Origin: Flammeovirgaceae bacterium
Lineage (GTDB): Bacteria > Bacteroidota > Bacteroidia > Cytophagales > Cyclobacteriaceae
Assembly (NCBI GenBank): GCA_003228395.1
Contig: QIDJ01000270.1
Coordinates: 1 to 13,117 of the forward strand
Direction of reading: 5' to 3'
Length of the DNA stretch: 13,117 nucleotides
Shown here: piece after piece, positions 1-7,167 of the stretch
How positions within the stretch are numbered: the first letter of the stretch is position 1
Layout of the letters: each line of letters begins with the position of its first letter
Translations under genes and position numbers: made by a program
The notes under the pieces: generated by a model
What the model was told of the DNA's origin: nothing
Database searches by the model: none
The model's input: only the letters and a program-made list of their open reading frames with translations

Positions 1-551
1 TTATAGATGAAAAACTGGTTGAGCTCGGTCTGGCCGCTTCTACCGATGTGGGGAAAGCAGCGTATGACAGCTATATTCGCAACGGAATGATGGTTCAGCT
101 ACGAAGAATTGAACCGGGTGACAACATTGAACAATCGCATATGCGCAACCGCCAGCTTGTGGCTTCATGGGCTTACGAAAAAGGCCTGCAAGATAATGTG
201 ATCGAAAAGATTGGAAAAGATGGTAAAACGTATTTTGCCATTCATGATTATAATAAACTCCGGGATATTTTCGGTCAGTTGCTACGCGAAATTCAGCGGA
301 TCAAATCGGAAGGTGATTATGAAGCAGGGAAAAATCTGATAGAAACGTATGGTGTAATAGTGGATCAGGACTTACTGGCCGAAGTTCGGGAACGGAGCGC
401 CGGACTTCACATTGCACCTTATTCAGGATTTATCAATCCAAGGCTGGTGCCGGTGATGAATGGTGAAGAAATTGTAGAAGTTAACGTAGAGTATCCTGTC
501 GATTTTACGGAGCAGATGCTTGAATACGCAGAGAAGTACAGTAATTTGTAA
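1..551 (+). CDS. Dipeptidyl-peptidase III (peptidase family M49), C-terminal part
   Basis: The gene is cut by the left edge. The frame opens at base 3 with no start codon needed and runs 182 codons to a TAA at 549-551. The family consists of zinc metallopeptidases that remove dipeptides from the N-terminus of short peptides. The zinc-binding HExxGH-type motif lies upstream of the window, so catalysis cannot be judged here. Recognition rests on the conserved C-terminal lobe: a segment reading SHMRNRQLVASW, then KNLIETYGVIVD, then HIAPYSGFINPRLVPV near the end, all typical of M49 enzymes. A GTG at 48 is in frame but lies inside the conserved domain and is not a start. The gene converges on lspA, with 96 bases between the two stops. 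Secretion cannot be assessed because the N-terminus is missing. The family call is fairly secure; substrate and location are unknown. Confidence 0.88.
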   Translation, partial: IDEKLVELGLAASTDVGKAAYDSYIRNGMMVQLRRIEPGDNIEQSHMRNRQLVASWAYEKGLQDNVIEKIGKDGKTYFAIHDYNKLRDIFGQLLREIQRIKSEGDYEAGKNLIETYGVIVDQDLLAEVRERSAGLHIAPYSGFINPRLVPVMNGEEIVEVNVEYPVDFTEQMLEYAEKYSNL

Positions 552-647
552 GATTACGTTGATATCGTAAATTGCTAAAACGTCTTTCCGAAGGTGATGG
601 TAACATATTCATGAGACAGCCTGTTCGTTCGTCAGCTGCTGAGTTGC
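552..647. other. Convergent intergenic gap between the M49 peptidase and lspA
   Basis: These 96 bases separate two convergent stop codons. The only symmetry seen is a weak pair TTACG/CGTAA with a 7-base loop just after the peptidase stop (about 555-571), without a following T-run. No convincing bidirectional terminator is visible, and no gene is supported here. Confidence 0.4.
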
Positions 648-1346
648 CTAATAATTTGATGCTTCTTTCAGCTGGTCAGAATCATTCCCTGAAATGTCTT
701 CAGTGGAAGCAGGACCCGGATTTTCCACCACACTTTCCAACGGCCTGCCCGATTCCGCTTTTTTATCTTTTTCAGGAAAAAACCACTTTTGAAAAATCAG
801 GATGATGCTTACACCAATAAAAATGGAAGCATCGGCAATATTAAATATTGCGCTGAAAAACAGGAAATCAGTTCCTCCTACAACGGGCACCCAGCCTGGC
901 CATGTAAATTCAAACAACGGAAAATACAGCATATCGATTACCTGACCGTAAAACCAGGGTGAAGGGGCATTATAGGGTGCGTTATCAAGGAGCACACCAT
1001 AAAAAACACTGTCAATTACATTTCCGATAGCGCCGGCAAGTATAAGGGAACCGGCCCAGAGTAATCCGGGATGAACGCCCTTTTTTGCATAGTAAAAAAG
1101 GATATATATACCAGCAAACGAAGCTATTAGCCTGAAAGACGTCAGCAAAACCTTCCCATACACCCAGTCAAGCCGCATGCCAAAAGCCATTCCCTGGTTG
1201 AGTATGTAATGAATTCTGAACCAGTCTCCAATTACTTTGATTTCACCGGTTGCACCGAATTCCATGTAGTTGTGCACTAGTAATTTCACTGCATGATCCA
1301 ATAAAATTACCGCGAGTGTCAGCAAAAAATATTTTCCGTACTTCAC
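648..1346 (-). CDS. lspA: Lipoprotein signal peptidase (signal peptidase II, LspA)
   Basis: This inner-membrane aspartyl protease cleaves prolipoproteins in front of the lipidated cysteine. The 232 residues show four hydrophobic segments (about 5-24, 68-87, 97-115, 162-187). Family motifs are D17 in the first helix, NQGMAFG at 50-56, GNVID at 108-112, and a G-Q-V-I-D motif ending in D138. FNIAD at 168-172 supplies D172. By comparison with characterised LspA, D138 and D172 should be the catalytic pair. The stretch between GNVID and FNIAD is long, as in Bacteroidota homologues, and the residue after GNVID is Ser113 where proteobacterial enzymes have Arg. The last 40 or so residues form a hydrophilic tail after the final helix. 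The start is GTG, directly after the ileS TAA with no gap; the hydrophobic N-terminus begins at once, as expected for the family, so a later start is unlikely. The position suggests translational coupling to ileS. ileS-lspA adjacency is widespread in bacteria. Confidence 0.95.
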   Translation of the reverse strand: MKYGKYFLLTLAVILLDHAVKLLVHNYMEFGATGEIKVIGDWFRIHYILNQGMAFGMRLDWVYGKVLLTSFRLIASFAGIYILFYYAKKGVHPGLLWAGSLILAGAIGNVIDSVFYGVLLDNAPYNAPSPWFYGQVIDMLYFPLFEFTWPGWVPVVGGTDFLFFSAIFNIADASIFIGVSIILIFQKWFFPEKDKKAESGRPLESVVENPGPASTEDISGNDSDQLKEASNY

Positions 1347-4300
1347 TTATACTTCAATTTTTACTTTCAGACTAACATCATCAATTTCAAGCGTATGTCC
1401 ACCGGTTAATTGATCGGTTATGTTTATCTCTGTTGCCTGCGTTTCGAGACAGATATAATCCATATACTTTTTGATTGCCGATATAATCAATTCATGGTTG
1501 TCTTCTATGGTAATCCTGATCTTATCCTGAACGTGAAGACCGGATTCTTTTCGCATATTTTGCAACCGGTTTACTACATCCCTGGCCAATCCTTCTTCCC
1601 TGAGTTCATCTGTTATGGTAATGTCCAACGCCACGGTTACGTCTCCGTCTGAAGCTACAGACCAACCGGGAATATCCTCGAAAGAGATTTCCACATCTTC
1701 GAGTGTAAGCGTAACCGGCGAATCATTCAGTTCTAACACGTAATTACCTTCTTTTTCAATCCTGACTATGTCGCCGGAACCGAATTTTGCGATGGCTGCC
1801 GAAATAGCCTTCATCCTTGGTCCGTATTCTTTACCCAGTTTCCTGAAATTAGGTTTGATCCGCTTTACCAGAATTCCCGAAGTGTCATCCACGAATTGAA
1901 TTTCTTTGATATTGGTTTCAGCTTTGATCAGGTCTGACACTTTCCCGACCCGTTCCTCCTGTTTCTTATCCAAAACAGGCATAAGTATTTTTGTCAGCGG
2001 TTGCCGTACTTTGATTTTATGCTTTTTCCGGATAGAGTGAACCAGCGATGAGGTTCTTTGGGCCAGTTTCATTCTTTCTTCCAGGTCAATATCAATCAGG
2101 TCTTCCTCCACAGCCGGAAAGTCTGAAAGATGAACGGATTCATAGGTTTCAGCCCTGGTAACCTCGTTAAGATTCAGATACATCCGTTCCATATAAAACG
2201 GCGCAACCGGGGCGCCCAGTTTCGCAATGGTCGAGAGACACCGGTACAGGGTAAAGTACGCAGCCTTTTTATCAGTATTATATGCCCCTTTCCAAAAACG
2301 TTTCCTGTTTAGCCTTACGTACCAATTGCTCAAATCATCATTTACAAATTGTGAAATTTGCCTTGCTGCTTTTGTAGGTTCGTAGGAGTCGTACGCTTCA
2401 TCCACTTTCTTTACCAGGCTGTTTAGCCGGGAGGTGATCCAGTGGTCGCTTTCTGTAAAGGCGTGCTGCTTGACTGTCTCACCGGTGTAGTTATCCAGGT
2501 TGGCATACAATGCAAAAAATGAATAAGTATTATGAAGTGTCCCAAAGAACCTTCTTTGTACGTCCACAATGCCTTGCTCATCAAACTTCATGTTTTCCCA
2601 TGGATTGGCATTGGAGATCATGTACCACCTGGTGGCATCGGCTCCAAATTTTGCTAGGATTTCAAATGGGTCTGCTGCATTGCCCAGCCTTTTCGACATT
2701 TTATTACCGTTTTTATCCAATACGAGGCCATTGGCAATTACATTTTTAAATGAAATGCTGTCAAACAAAATTCCGGCAATGGTATGCAACGTAAAAAACC
2801 AACCCCGGGTCTGATCAACACCTTCTGCAATAAAATCTGCAGGATAGGTTTGGTTAAAAATTTCATTATTCTCAAACGGATAATGCCATTGTGCATACGG
2901 CATCGAGCCTGAATCGAACCAAACATCTATCAGGTCAGGCTCACGATACATTTTTTCGCCTGAGTCGCTTACAAGAATGATATCATCCACAAAAGGCCGG
3001 TGCGGATCGAAATTTTCGTCCAACGGCTTTTCCATGAAGCCTGCTTCAATTGCTCCGGATACTTCTTTATGAAGCTCCGCAAATGAGCCGATACATTTCA
3101 TCTCCTTCCTGTCAGCAGAAACCCATATCGGCAGTGGCGTCCCCCAGAATCGGGACCTGCTCAGGTTCCAGTCTTCCAGGTTCTCCAGCCAGTTTCCGAA
3201 CCTGCCGGTTCCGGTTGAGGCGGGCTTCCAGTTAATGGTTTTGTTCAATGCCACTAATTTATCCTTCACATCCGTGGTTTTGATAAACCAGGAATCTAAG
3301 GGATAATAGAGTATAGGTTTATCGGTGCGCCAGCAATGCGGATAGGAGTGAATGAATTTTTCTACTTTAAATGCTTTATTCTCTTCCTTAAGCTTAATGG
3401 CAATAAGGGTGTCTGTTGACTTATATCCGGGGTCTGACTCATCTTCACCCTCGTAATTTTTGACGTACATTCCTGCGAAGTCTGTTATTTCCTTCACAAA
3501 ACGTCCCCGTTTATCCACAATCGGAACTTCATTCTCCTCTTCATCTTTTACCATTATACCCGGGATATTGTACTGATTGCTCACTCTGAAGTCGTCAGAG
3601 CCAAATGTTTTCGCAATATGTACTATGCCGGTACCATCGGCGGTGGACACAAAATCGGCATGCACAACTGTAAAAGCTGGCTTTGGCAGCAGCACATACG
3701 GCATAAGCTGTTCATAATCCATTCCAATGAGATCAGCGCCCTTCATTTCTTCCACTATTTCATAAGGAATCAGTTTGTCCCCTTCCTTGTACCTGTCAAT
3801 CCCAATACCGGCAGCCTTTGGATTGAGATACGTTTGTAAAAGGTCCCGGGCGAGAATTACGTTTACGGGCTTGAAGGTGTAAGCGTTGAACGTTTTGACC
3901 TTCACATAATCAATGCTTTTGTTGACAGCCAGGGCGCTGTTGGCAGGCAATGTCCATGGGGTAGTGGTCCATGCAAGAAAATAATCGTTTTCTGTGCCGC
4001 CGATTTTGAACTGTGCTGTAATGGAAGTGTCTTTTACATCGCGGTAGCTCCCGGGTTGATTCAGCTCGTGGGTGCTTAACCCTGTACCTGCAGCCGGAGA
4101 ATACGGCTGAATAGTGTACCCTTTGTACAGCAGTCCTTTATTGTAAAGCTTTTTTAACAGAAACCACAGGGTTTCAATATATTTTCGGTCAAAGGTTATA
4201 TATGGATCATCCAGATCAATCCAATATCCCATTTTCAGCGTCAGTTCTTCCCACTGATCCTTGTATTTCATCACGGCTTCGCGGCACCTGAGATTGTATG

Positions 4301-4646
4301 CTTCAACCGATATTTTTTTACCTATATCCTCTTTTGTGATTCCAAGTTCTTTTTCTACCTGAAGCTCTACAGGCAGACCGTGAGTATCCCAGCCCCCTTT
4401 TCGCTTAACCTGAAATCCTTTTTGTGTTTTATATCGGCAGAAAATATCCTTTACAGCACGTGAAATTATGTGATGAATACCCGGAGTGCCATTTGCCGAA
4501 GGAGGGCCTTCATAAAACGTAAATGTAGGCGCTCCTTCTCTTTCCGTTACTGATTTTTCGTAAATCCTTTTATCTTTCCAATAAGATAAAATCTCATTAT
4601 TGATTTCAGCGTAGTTTATATTTTTATATTCTCTGTATTTTCCCAT
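1347..4646 (-). CDS. ileS: Isoleucyl-tRNA synthetase, type 2 (eukaryote-like), with swapped HIGH motif
   Basis: This cytoplasmic class I synthetase charges tRNA-Ile, with a CP1 domain that edits misactivated valine. The protein has 1099 residues from the ATG at 4646. The N-terminal catalytic core reads FYEGPPSANGTPGIHH (44-59), so the HIGH signature appears as GIHH at 56-59, followed by GWDTHGLPVE (85-94). The CP1 editing domain has WTTTPWTLPAN (226-236) and GTGIVHIAKTFGSDD (338-352). The core resumes with SRSRFWGTPLP (496-506), WFDSG (576-580), ADFIAEGVDQTRGWF (603-617) and KMSKR (649-653). A tRNA-binding alpha-helical domain and a long C-terminal region follow. An in-frame upstream start at 4733 would overlap the transporter gene and add 29 residues unlike the family. 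The ATG at 4646 is preferred because the conserved KYREYKN start and a Shine-Dalgarno-like AAGAGGTG fit it. The transporter ends 40 bases upstream and lspA starts immediately downstream, suggesting an operon. Only one ileS is visible; a second elsewhere cannot be excluded. Confidence 0.97.
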   Translation of the reverse strand: MGKYREYKNINYAEINNEILSYWKDKRIYEKSVTEREGAPTFTFYEGPPSANGTPGIHHIISRAVKDIFCRYKTQKGFQVKRKGGWDTHGLPVELQVEKELGITKEDIGKKISVEAYNLRCREAVMKYKDQWEELTLKMGYWIDLDDPYITFDRKYIETLWFLLKKLYNKGLLYKGYTIQPYSPAAGTGLSTHELNQPGSYRDVKDTSITAQFKIGGTENDYFLAWTTTPWTLPANSALAVNKSIDYVKVKTFNAYTFKPVNVILARDLLQTYLNPKAAGIGIDRYKEGDKLIPYEIVEEMKGADLIGMDYEQLMPYVLLPKPAFTVVHADFVSTADGTGIVHIAKTFGSDDFRVSNQYNIPGIMVKDEEENEVPIVDKRGRFVKEITDFAGMYVKNYEGEDESDPGYKSTDTLIAIKLKEENKAFKVEKFIHSYPHCWRTDKPILYYPLDSWFIKTTDVKDKLVALNKTINWKPASTGTGRFGNWLENLEDWNLSRSRFWGTPLPIWVSADRKEMKCIGSFAELHKEVSGAIEAGFMEKPLDENFDPHRPFVDDIILVSDSGEKMYREPDLIDVWFDSGSMPYAQWHYPFENNEIFNQTYPADFIAEGVDQTRGWFFTLHTIAGILFDSISFKNVIANGLVLDKNGNKMSKRLGNAADPFEILAKFGADATRWYMISNANPWENMKFDEQGIVDVQRRFFGTLHNTYSFFALYANLDNYTGETVKQHAFTESDHWITSRLNSLVKKVDEAYDSYEPTKAARQISQFVNDDLSNWYVRLNRKRFWKGAYNTDKKAAYFTLYRCLSTIAKLGAPVAPFYMERMYLNLNEVTRAETYESVHLSDFPAVEEDLIDIDLEERMKLAQRTSSLVHSIRKKHKIKVRQPLTKILMPVLDKKQEERVGKVSDLIKAETNIKEIQFVDDTSGILVKRIKPNFRKLGKEYGPRMKAISAAIAKFGSGDIVRIEKEGNYVLELNDSPVTLTLEDVEISFEDIPGWSVASDGDVTVALDITITDELREEGLARDVVNRLQNMRKESGLHVQDKIRITIEDNHELIISAIKKYMDYICLETQATEINITDQLTGGHTLEIDDVSLKVKIEV

Positions 4647-4651
4647 GGAAA

Positions 4652-4659
4652 CACCTCTT
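4652..4659 (-). promoter_or_regulatory. Shine-Dalgarno-like site of ileS
   Basis: On the minus strand AAGAGGTG lies 5 bases before the ATG at 4646 and contains GAGGTG, a six-base match to the anti-Shine-Dalgarno sequence. It supports the shorter ileS start over the in-frame upstream one. Starts in Bacteroidota usually lack such a site, and the other starts in this window have A/T-rich leaders. Confidence 0.6.
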
Positions 4660-4686
4660 TTCAGATTTCCCCCGTTGGTTATTAAA

Positions 4687-7101
4687 TTAATCAAGCATTG
4701 AAGCTTTATTTTTAACCTCAATTTGTTCCACATCTATTTCCTCATCATCTTCCTCTCTGTAAAAATCATCCATTTTTTCAATCAACGGATGCATATCTAT
4801 CTTTCGTTTTCCATCATCAAATGCAAGGAGTAAGGCTGGTAAAAGGATTAGGTTTGTAAGCAAACTTATAAACAACGTGGTCGAAGTGAGAAAACCCAGC
4901 GCTACGGTTCCTCCGAAGTCGGAAAATGTGAAAATGATAAAACCTGCAAACAGAACGACTGAAGTATAGATCATACTTGGCCCGATTTCTCTCAGCGCCT
5001 TGCTTACCGCAACAGGTACGAAAAAATTGTTGCTGAATAATTCCTGACGGTATTTGGCCAGAAAATGAATGGCGTAATCTACAGAAATACCAAATGCAAT
5101 ACTGAAAACAATGGCCGTACTTGGCTTAAGAGGTATCCCCGCAAAACCCATTATTCCCGCTGTAATAACTAACGGAATTATATTGGGTATGAGCGATAAA
5201 ATGATCATTCGAAGGTTTGCAAACAGCATTCCCATGATGATGGCTATAATAATAAATGCAAGTAAAAAACTGAACTTAAGATTGGAAACAAGAAAACTGT
5301 TTCCTTTAATAAACAACAGGGTAGTACCAGTGAGTGTGACATTCATTTTCGTGTCTTTAAACAACGCCTCCTTTTTAGGTAAAATCACATTATTGATCAA
5401 TGAATCCATCCGGTCTGATCCGATATCAGCTACTTTTAGACTGACCCGCATGATTTGGCTGGTGGAATCAACAAACGCACTCAGCAATGAAGATTCTTCC
5501 CCTTTTTTGTTAAAATACCTGAGAATAAAATTTTTATCACGCTTATTGGGAAGTGAATACCTGTCCGGGTTATTATTATAAAAGGCCTGTCTCATCGCTT
5601 TGATAAAGCTTACAACAGATACAGGCTTCGAAATATATTTTTGGCCCTGCAGAAACTGTTCGAACTCATCGATTACCTCCAGGTTTTTCAGGTTCTGAAC
5701 GCCTTTTGGCCTCCTGGTATCAATAACGATTTCCAGGGGCATAATTCCTGAAAAATTATTTTCAAAAAAATGCAAATCTTTCTTTATCTGGCTTTCTTCC
5801 GGTATATCGTCAACCATAAACGCTATGGCTTTTACACGGTAGAGCCCAATCAGCGCAAAAACGATCACAACAACGGTCACAAAAAAAATCGGATATTTAT
5901 ATCTGTGCACGAGCAGATCGAGCCCTGTCAGGATTTTGTCCAGCGGTTTAAAACTCAGGTGTTTCAAATGTTTCCAGGAGGGTGGAGGCAGATACGAGAA
6001 TACACTTGGAAGAAGTATGATACTCACAACAAAAGTGGCCATAATATTTATGGCAGCTACAATTCCAAATTCCTTCAGAATAGAAACATCCGTAAAACCT
6101 AACACGCCGAACCCAACTGCTGTAGTTGCATTTGTTATCAGTGTTACTACGCCAATCTTTTGAATCACCTTGCTGATTGCCCTGGCTTTATCTTTGTGCA
6201 GGCTGTATTCCTGGTGGTATTTGTTGAATATATAAATGCTATTTGGTATTCCTATTATCACAATGATGGAAGGTATTACACCTGTTAAAAGCGTAATTTT
6301 ATACTGCAACAACACAATAGTGCCCAATACCCAGACGACAATTACACCAATAATAAAAAGCGGAAAAACAACAGCTGTTTTTGAGCGGAAGAACAAAAGC
6401 ATGATCAATCCGGTAATCAGTACGGAAAACAAGACAAACATCTGCATTTCCCGTTTTACTTTTACCACAATCTCCGCCCGTACAAATGGTAACCCGGCAT
6501 AATGTATGTCAATTCCTGTTGATTCTGTAAACAGTTTGCCCAGCATGTGGATATCATCAACTAATTGAATCCTTTTTTTGCTGTTTGCATAGTCTTTGTC
6601 GATTCCTGCCAGGATTATTGTTGCTCCGTTTTCGGAATTTATGATCTGTCCGCTGTAAAATTTCTGATTAAGTCCAAATACCAGCATGCTGTCCAGTTTT
6701 CCCTGGCTGTCAGGTATCTCGGGGAAAATGGATTCAAGGTCGAATTTCTTCTCTTTTGTGTCTTTAACCATCTTCTGCATGGCAGGTAACGAGATCACTT
6801 CTGTCACCCCTTCTAACGTAGCGATTTCGTCGTTCAGGTATTTGAACTTTCTGAAATTTTCGACCTGATAAACTGCGCTGTCTTTAATGGCCAGGGCAAC
6901 AACGTTTCCATCTTCGCCAAACTGTTTCTTGAAAGCCTCAAACACGATCATATCCGGGTCATCTTTCGGTACAACTTTTGCCAGGTCGTAGCTCATAGTA
7001 ACCTGTACAGCTTTATAGGCCATAAATACCGTAACCAATCCCAGAATGATCAGTAATGGTAGCCTGAATTTTATGATTATATGTGATAGTTTATCCCACA
7101 T
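4687..7101 (-). CDS. RND superfamily (MMPL/HAE3-like) membrane transporter
   Basis: This is an inner-membrane permease with the duplicated RND plan: one helix, a large extracytoplasmic loop and five helices, repeated twice. From the ATG at 7101 it has 804 residues. Hydrophobic segments lie near 15-33, 221-238, 243-266, 271-293, 318-335 and 346-366, and then near 403-420, 609-626, 631-655, 661-681, 710-727 and 735-761. The loops span about 34-220 and 421-608. In the second half the fourth helix of the repeat carries GISVDYAIHF, whose Asp675 fits the usual proton-relay aspartate. The equivalent first-half site reads GIPNS, with Asn287. The C-terminus is a very acidic tail rich in D and E (about 778-800). 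At about 800 residues it matches stand-alone MMPL/HAE3 proteins rather than the roughly 1040-residue tripartite pumps, and no membrane-fusion or outer-membrane partner is adjacent. A TTG at 7128 would add nine residues but lies upstream of a promoter-like element. The substrate is unknown; lipid or hopanoid-like cargo is known for some relatives but is not shown here. Confidence 0.85.
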   Translation of the reverse strand: MWDKLSHIIIKFRLPLLIILGLVTVFMAYKAVQVTMSYDLAKVVPKDDPDMIVFEAFKKQFGEDGNVVALAIKDSAVYQVENFRKFKYLNDEIATLEGVTEVISLPAMQKMVKDTKEKKFDLESIFPEIPDSQGKLDSMLVFGLNQKFYSGQIINSENGATIILAGIDKDYANSKKRIQLVDDIHMLGKLFTESTGIDIHYAGLPFVRAEIVVKVKREMQMFVLFSVLITGLIMLLFFRSKTAVVFPLFIIGVIVVWVLGTIVLLQYKITLLTGVIPSIIVIIGIPNSIYIFNKYHQEYSLHKDKARAISKVIQKIGVVTLITNATTAVGFGVLGFTDVSILKEFGIVAAINIMATFVVSIILLPSVFSYLPPPSWKHLKHLSFKPLDKILTGLDLLVHRYKYPIFFVTVVVIVFALIGLYRVKAIAFMVDDIPEESQIKKDLHFFENNFSGIMPLEIVIDTRRPKGVQNLKNLEVIDEFEQFLQGQKYISKPVSVVSFIKAMRQAFYNNNPDRYSLPNKRDKNFILRYFNKKGEESSLLSAFVDSTSQIMRVSLKVADIGSDRMDSLINNVILPKKEALFKDTKMNVTLTGTTLLFIKGNSFLVSNLKFSFLLAFIIIAIIMGMLFANLRMIILSLIPNIIPLVITAGIMGFAGIPLKPSTAIVFSIAFGISVDYAIHFLAKYRQELFSNNFFVPVAVSKALREIGPSMIYTSVVLFAGFIIFTFSDFGGTVALGFLTSTTLFISLLTNLILLPALLLAFDDGKRKIDMHPLIEKMDDFYREEDDEEIDVEQIEVKNKASMLD

Positions 7102-7115
7102 TTTGAAAACAGGCA

Positions 7116-7123
7116 CAAAGGTA
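7116..7123 (-). promoter_or_regulatory. Possible Bacteroidota -7 promoter element before the RND gene
   Basis: The minus strand reads TACCTTTG, a full match to the Bacteroidota -7 consensus TAnnTTTG, 14 bases before the ATG at 7101. No clear TTTG-like -33 box sits about 19-21 bases further up. If it is used, the RNA leader would be about 10 bases, and the TTG at 7128 would lie upstream of the transcript. Confidence 0.33.
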
Positions 7124-7167
7124 ATCAATTGTATTTATTTAAGGGTAATGATCAGGAGCATAACTCA

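Noticed and set aside
552..572. Hairpin TTACG/CGTAA after the M49 peptidase as a terminator
   Set aside because: A 5-bp stem with a 7-base A/T-rich loop and no T-run is too weak to call.
4647..4733. An upstream in-frame start that would extend IleS by 29 residues
   Set aside because: It overlaps the end of the transporter gene, the extra residues are unlike the IleS family, and the ATG at 4646 has a Shine-Dalgarno-like site.
5111..5581. 156-codon plus-strand open frame opposite the RND gene
   Set aside because: Its hydrophobic character mirrors the transmembrane helices on the other strand; there is no independent support.
7102..7128. TTG start for the RND transporter
   Set aside because: TTG is rare as a start, adds nine residues without support, and lies upstream of the TACCTTTG promoter-like element.
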